NCBI GenBank assembly: GCA_003507655.1
Contig: DNUZ01000006.1
Coordinates: 1 to 38,803 of the forward strand
Length of the DNA: 38,803 nucleotides
Reading direction: 5' to 3'
Origin: Lachnospiraceae bacterium
GTDB taxonomy: Bacteria > Bacillota > Clostridia > Lachnospirales > Lachnospiraceae
Position 1 is the stretch's first letter, and the number at the start of each line of letters is the position of its first letter. Shown piece after piece: positions 1 to 6,893 of this stretch. A program made the position numbers and the translations under genes. The notes beneath the pieces were generated by a model. It searched no databases. It worked only from the letters and a program-made list of their open reading frames with translations, and was not told the origin of the DNA.

Positions 1-107
1 CTAAGATTTACTAATTTTCTCCCAAAGTCACAAAAGCAGTCCCGGTTTTGTGCAAGTTGCCAGCCACTAAGTTGTGAGCCGCCTTCTGACACCCTGATCC
101 TATAGAG

Positions 108-131
108 TAAAAAAGGCACGCAAAGCGTGCC
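108..131 (-). terminator. Rho-independent terminator, minus strand
   Basis: A perfect 7-bp stem (GGCACGC/GCGTGCC, 115-131) with a 3-nt loop is followed on the minus strand by six T residues. No obvious minus-strand gene lies just upstream, so what it terminates is unclear. Confidence 0.55.
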
Positions 132-180
132 ATACAGAACAAAATAGTTTGTGGCTTTTGCATATAGGAGCATCGGTCAC

Positions 181-210
181 AAAAAAATAGAAAATCAGAG
201 GATTTTCTAT
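181..210 (-). terminator. Terminator-like hairpin, minus strand
   Basis: A perfect 10-bp stem (ATAGAAAATC pairing with GATTTTCTAT, 187-210) with a 4-nt loop is followed on the minus strand by a T-run. It is AT-rich and therefore weaker than the hairpin at 115-131. No gene was identified that it would serve. Confidence 0.4.
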
Positions 211-327
211 CGAATCCCTAGTTTTGTTTAGAGACAGGATGGTCACGAACTGTCTTATGCAATTATTTTTTACGAGGGATATTATAGACGGTGGTCGCAA
301 ATTTGTCAATAAAAAAACAAAATCTTA

Positions 328-336
328 TGTTATACT
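328..336 (+). promoter_or_regulatory. Extended -10 promoter element
   Basis: TGTTATACT has the TGn extension plus a TATACT -10 hexamer, 35 bases before the start codon at 371. There is no good -35 at 17-bp spacing; a TTGTCA lies 22 bp upstream. Confidence 0.4.
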
Positions 337-370
337 AAGAAAGATAAGAGGCAATGAACGGAGAGAATGT

Positions 371-469
371 ATGAAAAAGAGAGATTTTCTGATCTTAAGC
401 ATCATTATTGTAGCTGCCATCGTGTTAGGAGCACTCTGTGGCAGGCTGGTATTGAACCGGGTTGTATGA
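371..469 (+). CDS. Small single-pass membrane peptide (32 aa)
   Basis: A 32-residue peptide with start MKKRDF, a hydrophobic segment of about 18 residues (positions 8-25) and a short basic tail. The ATG at 371 follows a GGAGAG ribosome site at 360-365. Its stop codon overlaps the start of the next gene (ATGA at 466-469), so the two are probably translationally coupled. I recognise no family. It could be a membrane microprotein or a leader peptide governing translation of the esterase. Reading the esterase from an upstream in-frame start at 367 would make this frame a shadow, but the ribosome site and overlap favour two genes. Confidence 0.5.
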   Translation: MKKRDFLILSIIIVAAIVLGALCGRLVLNRVV

Positions 470-1395
470 AAAAAATATTAAAATATCTGCTGTTTGTTCT
501 GACATTCTGTGTCGTCTTTTTTATCAGTTTTAAAATCAATATCCATCGGTTAGAATTTGCTCCTATGAAGCTGATGGAAACAGAGTGGGATGACAGTGTC
601 GGAACGGTTTATGTGGATTTAGATTATGAGAATGAAAACGGAAATACCTACAATCTGTATGTTCCGGCAAATCTGGACAAAGAAAAAGAACAGTATCTGA
701 TCTTATATATCCACGGTGGAAGTTTTAATTCCGGTGCTAAAGGTGATGGAGATATCTGGTGCAGATATTATGCGTCAAAGGGATATCTTACGGCAAGTGT
801 AGATTATACGCTGCAGAACCAGGGAAAAGAGGCATCTTTATTTCTGATGAATGAAGAAATCGAAAATGCAGTAAAAGCCATTAAAAAAGAGACAGAAGAA
901 TTGGGATACCGGGTCACCGGCATGGCAGCCAGTGGAGTGTCTGCGGGCGGAACACTGGCGATGAATCTGGCTTATGGTGGCAATTCTGCCATACCGGTCA
1001 GATTTGTATTTGAGTTGGCAGCACCGACTTATTTTGTGGCAGAGGACTGGGGCAGTCTGATGAAATCGGACAATTTAGGATCAGAAGAAGAATTTTACCG
1101 GATGATGACCGGAAAGGAACTGAGTGCGCAGGAATACCGGCAGGAAATAAAAAAAATATCACCGACATGTTTGGTCGGTGAGGATTCCGTACCGACACTG
1201 ATCGGGTACGGGCTGAAAGACCACTGTGTTCCGGCAGATCAGAAAGAATACCTGATCGATGCATTGGAAAAGAATGGGGTATCGTATGATTATGTCGAGT
1301 TCCCACATTCAAATCATCTGTTATATGGAGATTTGGACAAAATGCAGACATTTATGGATTTATCCTTGGAATACTGCAAAAAATATTTTCAATAG
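466..1395 (+). CDS. Membrane-anchored or secreted alpha/beta hydrolase (esterase)
   Basis: This 309-aa protein starts with MKKILKYLLFVLTF, a hydrophobic N-terminal segment acting as signal or anchor, so the catalytic domain is probably outside the membrane. The domain has the hormone-sensitive-lipase/BD-FAE type oxyanion motif HGG (H83-G85), the nucleophile elbow G157-V-S159-A-G161, and acid and base candidates D252 (LKDHCVP) and H284 (SNHLL; H281 is the alternative). Substrate cannot be read from sequence; short acyl or acetyl esters of carbohydrates are plausible for the family. The ATG at 466 overlaps the stop of the 32-aa peptide. A start at 367 would put about 33 unusual residues before the signal segment, so I prefer 466. 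Confidence 0.8.
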   Translation: MKKILKYLLFVLTFCVVFFISFKINIHRLEFAPMKLMETEWDDSVGTVYVDLDYENENGNTYNLYVPANLDKEKEQYLILYIHGGSFNSGAKGDGDIWCRYYASKGYLTASVDYTLQNQGKEASLFLMNEEIENAVKAIKKETEELGYRVTGMAASGVSAGGTLAMNLAYGGNSAIPVRFVFELAAPTYFVAEDWGSLMKSDNLGSEEEFYRMMTGKELSAQEYRQEIKKISPTCLVGEDSVPTLIGYGLKDHCVPADQKEYLIDALEKNGVSYDYVEFPHSNHLLYGDLDKMQTFMDLSLEYCKKYFQ

Positions 1396-1441
1396 AAAAA
1401 AGCAGGATTGTAGAAAGATACAAAAGGAGTAGTAAGTTACA

Positions 1442-2785
1442 ATGGAAGAAAAAGCATTAGCAGGCGACTTTACGCAGGGAAGTATTGCGAATAAGCTGAT
1501 ACGTTTTATGATACCGATCTTAGGAGCATTGGTATTGCAGGCAATGTATGGAGCGGTGGACCTTTTAGTAGTCGGACAGTTTGGAACAGATGCCGGGATC
1601 TCGGCAGTATCGACAGGAAGTAATGTCATTAATCTGGTGACATTCGTAATTTCCGAGCTGACGATGGGTGTGACGGTTTTGATCGGACGTTATTTAGGAG
1701 AGAACAGAAATGAACGGATCGGAAAAGTCATCGGTGGTGCGATCGTATTTTTTGCCATTATGGCTGCGGTACTGATGGTATTACTGCTGGCATTTGCCCC
1801 GCAGTTTGCCTCCTGGCTGAATGCCCCAAAAGAAGCGTATGATCTGACCGTTACTTATATCAGGATCTGCGGAGCGGGTATCTTATTCGTAGTAGCATAT
1901 AATGTGATCAGCGGAATTTTTCGTGGACTTGGAAATTCCAGACTGCCGTTGATCTTTGTGGCGATCGCATGTGTGGTCAATATTGTAGGGGATTTAGTCT
2001 TTGTAGCCGTTTTTAAAATGAATGTGGCAGGTGCGGCATTAGCGACGATCTTAGCGCAGCTTGTCAGTGTGGTCATGTCCCTGGCAATTATAAAAAAACA
2101 GCAGTTTCCGTTTCATTTTTCCAAAAAGGATATCTGCTTTACTTCCGAGATCCGCAACTTTTTAAAAGTGGGATTCCCAATCGCATTACAGGAATTTTTG
2201 ACAAACATCTCATTTTTGATCCTGTGTGCGATCATCAACGGAATGGGATTAGAGGCATCTTCCGGCTATGGAATTGCACAGAAGGTAGTATCGTTTATCA
2301 TGCTGATCCCATCCTCACTGATGCAGTCCATGTCAGCTTTTGTGGCACAGAATGTCGGAGCAGGAAAAGAGGACCGGGCAAGAAAAGCAATGCGTACCGG
2401 AATGTTGTTAGGAGTCACGATCGGAATCTTTGTATCGGCACTCAGTTTTTTCAGAGGCGATATTCCATCCGCACTCTTTACAGGAAATCAGGCATTCATA
2501 GCAAGATCGGCAGAGTACCTGAAGGGATTTGCCCCGGAAGCGATCCTGACCTGTCTGGTATTCAGTTATATCGGGTATTTTAACGGACATGGAAAGACAA
2601 TCCCGGTTATGGTACAGGGGATCAGCGCATCCTTTTTAGTGCGTGTCCCGCTTTCTTATCTGTTCAGTATACAAAAAGGTGCGACCTTAACAACGATCGG
2701 TTATGCCGTTCCATTGGCATCCGTTTACGGGATCATCTTTTTTACAATATGTTATCTGGTATTTTTAAGAAAAATGAAGAAGTGA
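1442..2785 (+). CDS. MATE family efflux transporter
   Basis: This 447-aa integral membrane protein has about 12 hydrophobic segments in two homologous halves, the size and layout of MATE (multidrug and toxin extrusion) antiporters. Those export cationic or drug-like compounds using Na+ or H+ gradients. The N-terminus (FTQGSIANKLIRFMIPILGALVLQAMYGAVDLLVVGQ) is typical of the DinF/NorM-like Firmicute group. It starts 46 bases after the esterase, behind an AAGGAG site, and probably shares its transcript. A hairpin shared with the convergent DtxR-family gene follows. The substrate is unknown. Confidence 0.9.
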   Translation: MEEKALAGDFTQGSIANKLIRFMIPILGALVLQAMYGAVDLLVVGQFGTDAGISAVSTGSNVINLVTFVISELTMGVTVLIGRYLGENRNERIGKVIGGAIVFFAIMAAVLMVLLLAFAPQFASWLNAPKEAYDLTVTYIRICGAGILFVVAYNVISGIFRGLGNSRLPLIFVAIACVVNIVGDLVFVAVFKMNVAGAALATILAQLVSVVMSLAIIKKQQFPFHFSKKDICFTSEIRNFLKVGFPIALQEFLTNISFLILCAIINGMGLEASSGYGIAQKVVSFIMLIPSSLMQSMSAFVAQNVGAGKEDRARKAMRTGMLLGVTIGIFVSALSFFRGDIPSALFTGNQAFIARSAEYLKGFAPEAILTCLVFSYIGYFNGHGKTIPVMVQGISASFLVRVPLSYLFSIQKGATLTTIGYAVPLASVYGIIFFTICYLVFLRKMKK

Positions 2786-2821
2786 AAAAAGAACGCCACA
2801 TCCTAACCGATGTGGCGTTTA
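2785..2821. terminator. Bidirectional terminator between MATE gene and DtxR-family gene
   Basis: An 11-bp perfect stem (AACGCCACATC with GATGTGGCGTT, 2792-2819) encloses a 6-nt loop. On the minus strand it is followed by six T residues; on the plus strand by only a short TTT. The stop codon of the minus-strand gene (2803-2805) lies in the loop, so the last codons form one side of the stem. Confidence 0.85.
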
Positions 2822-3162
2822 ATTGCGTCAAAACTTTCTTTACTGATGACATGTTCCATCTTGCATGCATCCTGTGCAGCGATTTCTTTATCCACGCCAA
2901 GCGTCTCTAACCAGGTAGAGAGCAGAGTGTGACGTTCATAGATCATTTCTGCAATTTCCATTCCACTGTCTGTCAAAGTGATAAAACCGGAATCCGATAC
3001 AAGAATATATCCGTTTTCGCGCAGGTTCTTCATTGCAACGCTGACGCTTGATTTCTTAAATCCCATCTCATTGGCGATATCTACAGACCGGACAACCGGA
3101 AGGGAATGGCTGAGAACTAAGATCGTTTCTAAATAGTTTTCTGCTGATTCGTTCATTGTCAT
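2803..3162 (-). CDS. DtxR/MntR-family metal-dependent transcriptional repressor
   Basis: A 119-aa regulator: an N-terminal winged helix (about residues 5-65, with SVDIANEMGFKKSSVSVAMKNL as recognition region) and a metal-binding dimerisation part. There is no C-terminal SH3-like domain, as in short MntR/IdeR relatives. The ligand region reads ERH and C-K-M-E-H near residues 75 and 103-107. A Cys-x-x-Glu-His arrangement is closer to iron-type DtxR/IdeR than to Mn-type MntR, as I recall those families. Start chosen at 3162: the AGGAGG at 3173-3178 is 8 bases upstream. A start at 3180 would overlap that site, and 3156 is an alternative. It is divergent from feoA, so it probably controls the feo genes and perhaps itself. 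Confidence 0.85.
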   Translation of the reverse strand: MTMNESAENYLETILVLSHSLPVVRSVDIANEMGFKKSSVSVAMKNLRENGYILVSDSGFITLTDSGMEIAEMIYERHTLLSTWLETLGVDKEIAAQDACKMEHVISKESFDAIKRHIG

Positions 3163-3187
3163 GTGCAAAACCCTCCTCATTTGATAT

Positions 3188-3217
3188 ATTATAGCATACC
3201 TTAAGGTAGTTAATCAA
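3188..3217 (-). promoter_or_regulatory. Promoter and palindromic operator of the DtxR-family gene
   Basis: On the minus strand TTGATT (3217-3212) and TATAAT (3193-3188, with a TG extension) are 18 bp apart. A perfect 12-bp palindrome, TACCTTAAGGTA (3197-3208), fills the spacer. CCTTAAGG-centred sites resemble operators of some MntR/DtxR relatives, so autoregulation is plausible. Confidence 0.5.
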
Positions 3218-3252
3218 ACTTACTTTTTGAGAAAAAGTTATCAATAAAGTTC

Positions 3253-3281
3253 TTGACAACTAATGATAGTTAGCATATACT
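3253..3281 (+). promoter_or_regulatory. Near-consensus promoter of feoAA
   Basis: TTGACA (3253-3258) and TATACT (3276-3281) are separated by exactly 17 bp, predicting a start near 3288. The operator GTTAG-N6-CTAAC (3269-3284) covers the -10, as expected for repression. Confidence 0.75.
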
Positions 3282-3284
3282 AAC
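3269..3284. promoter_or_regulatory. Inverted-repeat operator GTTAG-N6-CTAAC (site 1, feoAA)
   Basis: A perfect 5-6-5 inverted repeat overlaps the -10 of the feoAA promoter. An additional AACTA/TAGTT pair lies directly upstream at 3258-3271 and shares a half-site. The same 5-6-5 palindrome occurs at 3813-3828 and 6862-6877. The likely binder is the adjacent DtxR-family repressor, but this is inferred from position only. Confidence 0.6.
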
Positions 3285-3295
3285 ATCAAAATAAA

Positions 3296-3310
3296 TGAAA
3301 ATCATTATCA
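3296..3310. promoter_or_regulatory. Fur-box-like 7-1-7 palindrome
   Basis: TGAAAAT-C-ATTATCA differs by one base from the 7-1-7 consensus of Fur/PerR sites. It lies just downstream of the predicted transcription start of feoAA, a position suited to repression. It implies that a conventional Fur-type regulator also acts here. Confidence 0.55.
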
Positions 3311-3337
3311 ATTAGTCTTACAGAAAAGGAAAAGAGG

Positions 3338-3556
3338 ATGATGAGTATGCCATTAACGATGGTGCCGACAGGCGAACCAAATGTAATCAAAAAAATTGGT
3401 GGAAAAGAGGAAACAAGAAGATTCCTTGAGAATCTTGGTTTCGTAACCGGAGGAATGGTTACGGTCGTATCTGAGATTGGCGGCAACATGATTGTGAATG
3501 TAAAAGATTCCAGAGTCGCAATCGGAAAGGATATGGCAAATAAAATCTTAGTGTAA
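3338..3556 (+). CDS. feoA: FeoA family protein (first copy)
   Basis: A 72-aa SH3-like FeoA protein of the Feo ferrous iron uptake system, acting in the cytoplasm with FeoB. It has the beta-rich sequence TRRFLENLGFVTGGMVTVVSEIGGNMIVNVKDSRVAIGKDMANKILV. It belongs to the subgroup starting MPLTMVPTGEPN that is common in tandem feoA pairs of Lachnospiraceae. Possible starts are 3338, 3341 and 3347; AAGGA at 3326-3330 suits 3338, AGAGG at 3333-3337 suits 3347. The second feoA follows after 15 bases. Confidence 0.85.
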   Translation: MMSMPLTMVPTGEPNVIKKIGGKEETRRFLENLGFVTGGMVTVVSEIGGNMIVNVKDSRVAIGKDMANKILV

Positions 3557-3571
3557 GAAAGAGGAGTGAAC

Positions 3572-3796
3572 ATGGCAACTTTAAGGGATGTACCGTGTGG
3601 AAAAACGGTCAAAGTCAAAAAACTTGCCGGAGAAGGTCCGGTAAAAAGACGTATCATGGATATGGGAATCACAAAAGGTGTGGACGTATATGTCCGTAAG
3701 GTAGCACCATTAGGTGATCCGGTGGAAGTTACCGTAAGAGGTTACGAATTATCTTTGCGAAAAGCAGACGCAGAAATGATCGAAGTTGAGGGCTAA
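3572..3796 (+). CDS. feoA: FeoA family protein (second copy)
   Basis: A 74-aa canonical FeoA: CGKTVKVKKLAGEGPVKRRIMDMGITKGVDVYVRKVAPLGDPVEVTVRGYELSLRKADAEMIEV, with the usual R-R-x-x-D-M-G core and the P-hinge before VEV. The protein is thought to bind FeoB and modulate its transport or GTPase activity. ATG at 3572 is preceded by GAGGAG at 3561-3566; the in-frame GTG at 3566 overlaps that site and is unlikely to be used. feoB follows after 108 bases that carry a second operator, so it may have extra promoter input. Confidence 0.9.
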   Translation: MATLRDVPCGKTVKVKKLAGEGPVKRRIMDMGITKGVDVYVRKVAPLGDPVEVTVRGYELSLRKADAEMIEVEG

Positions 3797-3812
3797 ATTT
3801 TTTTGCCCATAG

Positions 3813-3828
3813 GTTAGTAAAAACTAAC
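3813..3828. promoter_or_regulatory. Inverted-repeat operator GTTAG-N6-CTAAC (site 2, feoB)
   Basis: A perfect copy of the 5-6-5 palindrome, 77 bases before feoB in the 108-base feoA-feoB gap. I cannot place a clear promoter around it; TTGCCC at 3803-3808 with TAACAA at 3825-3830 is a weak candidate. Confidence 0.6.
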
Positions 3829-3904
3829 AAATAATAGTTAAAACCAACAGAAATCAGGCATAACCAATCGCAATGAGATAAAATAGGAAAAGGAGTTTTA
3901 GAGA

Positions 3905-6058
3905 ATGGCAGTAAAAATTGCGTTAGCGGGTAACCCGAACAGCGGAAAAACAACATTGTTCAACGCATTGACAGGTTCTAACCAGTTCGTTGGAAACTGG
4001 CCGGGTGTAACCGTAGAGAAAAAAGAAGGAAAATTAAAAGGTCATAAGGATGTTGTTATCATGGACCTTCCGGGTATCTACTCTTTGTCACCATATACAT
4101 TAGAAGAAGTAGTGGCAAGAAATTACCTGATCAATGAGAGACCGGATGTGATCTTAAACATCGTAGACGGTACAAATATCGAAAGAAACTTGTATCTTAG
4201 CACACAGTTGATGGAACTTGGTATTCCGGTCATTATGGCAGTCAACATGATGGATGTCGTAGAGAAAAACGGTGATAAGATACATATCAATAAGTTAAGT
4301 GAAAAACTCGGTTGTGAAGTCGTTGAGATCTCTGCATTAAAAGGCACGGGAATTTCAAAGGCAGCAGAAAAAGCAGTCGCATTAGCTCAGAAAAAGACAG
4401 CAAATGCAAGAGTACACGAGTTTGACGCTGTAGTGGAAAAAGCAGTTGAAGATGTAGAGAACAGACTTGACAGCGGTGTTCCACAGGAGCAGAAACGTTT
4501 CTTTGCCATCAAATTATTAGAGAAAGATGACAAGATCCAGGAGCAGATGAAAGTAGTTCCGGATGTTTCTGACATCATCAAACAGTTAGAGGACAGCTTA
4601 GATGATGATACCGAGAGTATTATCACAAATGAGCGTTATGTATACATTTCTTCCATTATTGGAGATTGCTGTACAAAGAATAAAAAATCAGAACTGTCCG
4701 TATCGGATAAGATTGACAGAATTGTAACAAACAGATGGGCAGCATTACCGATCTTTGCAGCAGTTATGTTTGTTGTATACTATGTATCCGTTACAACAGT
4801 CGGAGCACTTCTTACCGACTGGACCAATGATACACTCTTTGGTGAGTGGATCGTTCCGGGTGTTACAAGCGCATTAGAGAGTATTCACTGTGCAGACTGG
4901 CTTACAAGCCTGATCGCAGACGGAGTAGTCGGCGGAGTTGGAGCAGTTCTTGGATTCGTTCCACAGATGTTAGTACTGTTCATTTTCCTTGCATTCTTAG
5001 AGTCCTGTGGATACATGGCGAGAGTTGCATTTATCATGGACAGAATTTTCCGTAAATTCGGACTTTCCGGTAAATCCTTTATCCCGATGCTGATCGGTAG
5101 CGGATGTGGAGTTCCTGGTGTTATGGCTTCCCGTACCATCGAGAACGACAGAGACCGTAAGATGACCGTTATGACCACAACCTTCGTTCCTTGTGGCGCA
5201 AAACTTCCGATCATTGCATTGATCGCAGGAGCATTCTTCGATAATGCAGGATGGGTTTCCTGGAGTGCATACTTCGTAGGAATCGCAGCAATCATTTGCT
5301 CAGGTATTATTTTAAAGAAAACAAAAATGTTCGCAGGAGAGCCTGCACCATTCGTAATGGAGCTTCCGGCATACCATATGCCAACTGTTGGAAATGTACT
5401 CCGCAGCATGTGGGAGCGTGGATGGTCCTTCATTAAAAAAGCAGGAACAATCATTTTACTTTCTACCATCATACTCTGGTTCTTACAGGGATTCGGCTGG
5501 GTAGACGGCAGCTTCACAATGTTAGAAGCAGAGCAGTTAGACGACAGTATCTTAGCAGCAATCGGTGGCGTGATCGCACCAATCTTTGCACCACTTGGCT
5601 GGGGTAACTGGAAAATGGCAGTCGCAGCAGTAACAGGACTGATCGCAAAAGAGAACGTAGTAGCAACCTTCGGTGTACTCTTTGGATTTGCAGAAGTTGC
5701 AGAAGACGGAGCAGAGATCTGGGGAACACTGGCAACAACCATGACAGCAGTAGCAGCATACTCCTTCTTGGTATTCAACCTCTTATGCGCACCTTGCTTC
5801 GCAGCTATGGGAGCGATCAAACGTGAGATGAACAATACAAAATGGTTCTGGTTTGCAATCGGATATCAGACACTCTTAGCATATGTCGTATCACTTTGTG
5901 TATACCAGATCGGTACATTAGTTACAACCGGAGCATTCGGAGTAGGAACTGTTGTTGCATTCTTATTCATCATCGGATTCATTTATCTGCTGTTCAGACC
6001 ATACAAAGAGAGTGAGACCTTAGAGGTTCACATGAAAGGAATGGCAGGAGCAAAATAG
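3905..6058 (+). CDS. feoB: Ferrous iron transporter FeoB
   Basis: A 717-aa inner-membrane Fe2+ transporter. The N-terminal G-protein domain shows G1 G9-NPNSGKT-T17, the G2/G3 region (NWPGVTVEKKEG, DLPGIYS), G4 NMMD and the G5 SALKG. It is followed by the helical GDI region (about residues 170-270) and a C-terminal membrane domain with two Gate regions. Conserved Cys residues lie in SGCGVPGVM and VPCGAKLPI. Length and order are those of full-length bacterial FeoB. SD AAGGAG precedes the ATG. The FeoB-associated peptide and a Fur-like gene follow closely, so this is one operon. Iron-dependent repression through the upstream palindrome is inferred. Confidence 0.97.
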   Translation: MAVKIALAGNPNSGKTTLFNALTGSNQFVGNWPGVTVEKKEGKLKGHKDVVIMDLPGIYSLSPYTLEEVVARNYLINERPDVILNIVDGTNIERNLYLSTQLMELGIPVIMAVNMMDVVEKNGDKIHINKLSEKLGCEVVEISALKGTGISKAAEKAVALAQKKTANARVHEFDAVVEKAVEDVENRLDSGVPQEQKRFFAIKLLEKDDKIQEQMKVVPDVSDIIKQLEDSLDDDTESIITNERYVYISSIIGDCCTKNKKSELSVSDKIDRIVTNRWAALPIFAAVMFVVYYVSVTTVGALLTDWTNDTLFGEWIVPGVTSALESIHCADWLTSLIADGVVGGVGAVLGFVPQMLVLFIFLAFLESCGYMARVAFIMDRIFRKFGLSGKSFIPMLIGSGCGVPGVMASRTIENDRDRKMTVMTTTFVPCGAKLPIIALIAGAFFDNAGWVSWSAYFVGIAAIICSGIILKKTKMFAGEPAPFVMELPAYHMPTVGNVLRSMWERGWSFIKKAGTIILLSTIILWFLQGFGWVDGSFTMLEAEQLDDSILAAIGGVIAPIFAPLGWGNWKMAVAAVTGLIAKENVVATFGVLFGFAEVAEDGAEIWGTLATTMTAVAAYSFLVFNLLCAPCFAAMGAIKREMNNTKWFWFAIGYQTLLAYVVSLCVYQIGTLVTTGAFGVGTVVAFLFIIGFIYLLFRPYKESETLEVHMKGMAGAK

Positions 6059-6105
6059 TAACAGACAACAATTCATCACAGAACGTGTAACAGGAGGCGC
6101 ATGAT

Positions 6106-6249
6106 ATGGGAACAGTGATAGTAGGGCTTGCATTAGCAACAGTTGTAGGATTAGTTATCAGAAGTATGGTAAAAGACAAAAAGGCAGGAAAATCCTTACA
6201 GTGCGGATGTGACTGCGAACACTGCGGAGGACATTGTTCACATGAATAA
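6106..6249 (+). CDS. FeoB-associated Cys-rich membrane protein (47 aa)
   Basis: A 47-residue peptide with one N-terminal transmembrane segment (about residues 3-21), a basic stretch (VKDKKAGK) and a Cys/His-rich tail with C33, C35, C37, C40, C44, H39, H43 and H46. This is the layout of the FeoB-associated Cys-rich family, which follows feoB in many Clostridia and may take the place of FeoC or donate/accept iron at the transporter. AGGAGG at 6092-6097 is 8 bases before the ATG. Its stop codon overlaps the start of the Fur-like gene. Confidence 0.85.
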   Translation: MGTVIVGLALATVVGLVIRSMVKDKKAGKSLQCGCDCEHCGGHCSHE

Positions 6250-6697
6250 AGAGGTTAGAAATTACCGCAGGACTAAGATGCAGAAAGAGCATATTGTTGA
6301 GACTTTGCGGGAAAAAGGATGCCGAATTACAAAACAGCGCCTGATGTTGATAGACATCATCTTAGAAGAAGAATGCCAGAGCTGCAAAGAGATTTATTAT
6401 AAAGCAGTGAAGGCAGATGCAAAAATCGGAACGGCAACGGTCTACCGGATGGTAAATACCTTAGAGGAGATCGGAGCCATTACCAGAAACAGCATGTATC
6501 AGATTGCCTGTGCAAGGGAATGTGAAATAGAGGATGCCTGCACGGTAGAGTTAGACGATGATACGATTTATCATCTTTCTGCAAAAAAATGGAACACTGT
6601 GGTACGCGAAGGATTAAAAGCGTGTGGCTACATGGACACACAGAATATCCGGGCTGTAACCGTCAGACAGTGTGAATGTGCAGGGGAATTCTCCTAG
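6242..6697 (+). CDS. Fur-like transcriptional regulator lacking the usual metal-binding region
   Basis: A 151-aa protein. Residues about 13-95 are a Fur-type winged helix (GCRITKQRLMLIDIIL, IYYKAVKADAKIGTATVYRMVNTLEEIGAI). After the wing, the His-rich metal site of Fur/PerR (HHHDH followed by two Cys-x-x-Cys pairs) is missing. Instead there is a short tail with many cysteines (ACARECEIEDAC, KACGY, QCEC); the protein has nine Cys in all. ATG at 6242 overlaps the preceding stop, indicating coupling; MQKEH at 6278 is an alternative start. Operon position suggests control of iron uptake. How it would sense metal, if it does, is unclear. Confidence 0.8.
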   Translation: MNKEVRNYRRTKMQKEHIVETLREKGCRITKQRLMLIDIILEEECQSCKEIYYKAVKADAKIGTATVYRMVNTLEEIGAITRNSMYQIACARECEIEDACTVELDDDTIYHLSAKKWNTVVREGLKACGYMDTQNIRAVTVRQCECAGEFS

Positions 6698-6720
6698 TAA
6701 AAAAGAACCAAATAAAGAAT

Positions 6721-6765
6721 AAGGCTGCCGTATCTGTGGTAATCACAGATGCGGCAGCCTTTTTG
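6721..6765 (+). terminator. Rho-independent terminator of the feo operon
   Basis: An 18-bp stem, perfect except for one G-T pair (6721-6738 with 6744-6761), has a 5-nt loop and ends in a run of T residues. Confidence 0.92.
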
Positions 6766-6824
6766 GTATTAGAAAATAATTTTTGGTTTATACTTTTATT
6801 GAGAAAAACTCCCCATTAAAGGAC

Positions 6825-6853
6825 TTGATTTTTTTACGAAAGTTAGATAATAT
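6825..6853 (+). promoter_or_regulatory. Promoter of DUF3793-flavodoxin operon
   Basis: TTGATT (6825-6830) and TAATAT (6848-6853) are 17 bp apart. The shared operator lies immediately downstream at 6862-6877, over the expected transcription start. Confidence 0.6.
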
Positions 6854-6861
6854 GTACTCAA

Positions 6862-6877
6862 GTTAGAAATAACTAAC
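6862..6877. promoter_or_regulatory. Inverted-repeat operator GTTAG-N6-CTAAC (site 3, DUF3793-flavodoxin)
   Basis: A perfect third copy of the 5-6-5 palindrome (GTTAG, AAATAA, CTAAC), placed just after the -10. An additional GTTAG half-site is at 6842-6846. It links the flavodoxin genes to the same regulator as the feo genes. Confidence 0.6.
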
Positions 6878-6893
6878 TAAGAAGGGAGACGGA

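Larger units (their letters stand above)
1..370. other. Intergenic region with minus-strand hairpins
   Basis: I see no convincing protein gene here. On the minus strand a 50-codon open frame runs from 163 to 11, but a terminator-like hairpin (115-131) lies inside it, so I do not call it. A second hairpin sits at 187-210. The first plus-strand gene is preceded by an extended -10 sequence at 328-336. The minus-strand hairpins suggest the tail of a transcript, or the edge of a decayed element, entering from the right. Confidence 0.5.

Noticed and set aside
11..163. 50-codon minus-strand frame at the left edge
   Set aside because: It is crossed by a terminator-like hairpin with a T-run and no clear ribosome site or known family was seen; recorded as a finding only.
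4885..5835. Long minus-strand open frame (316 codons) inside feoB
   Set aside because: It lies fully antisense to the well-conserved feoB membrane domain and its translation resembles no protein family. Low stop-codon density opposite biased codons explains it.
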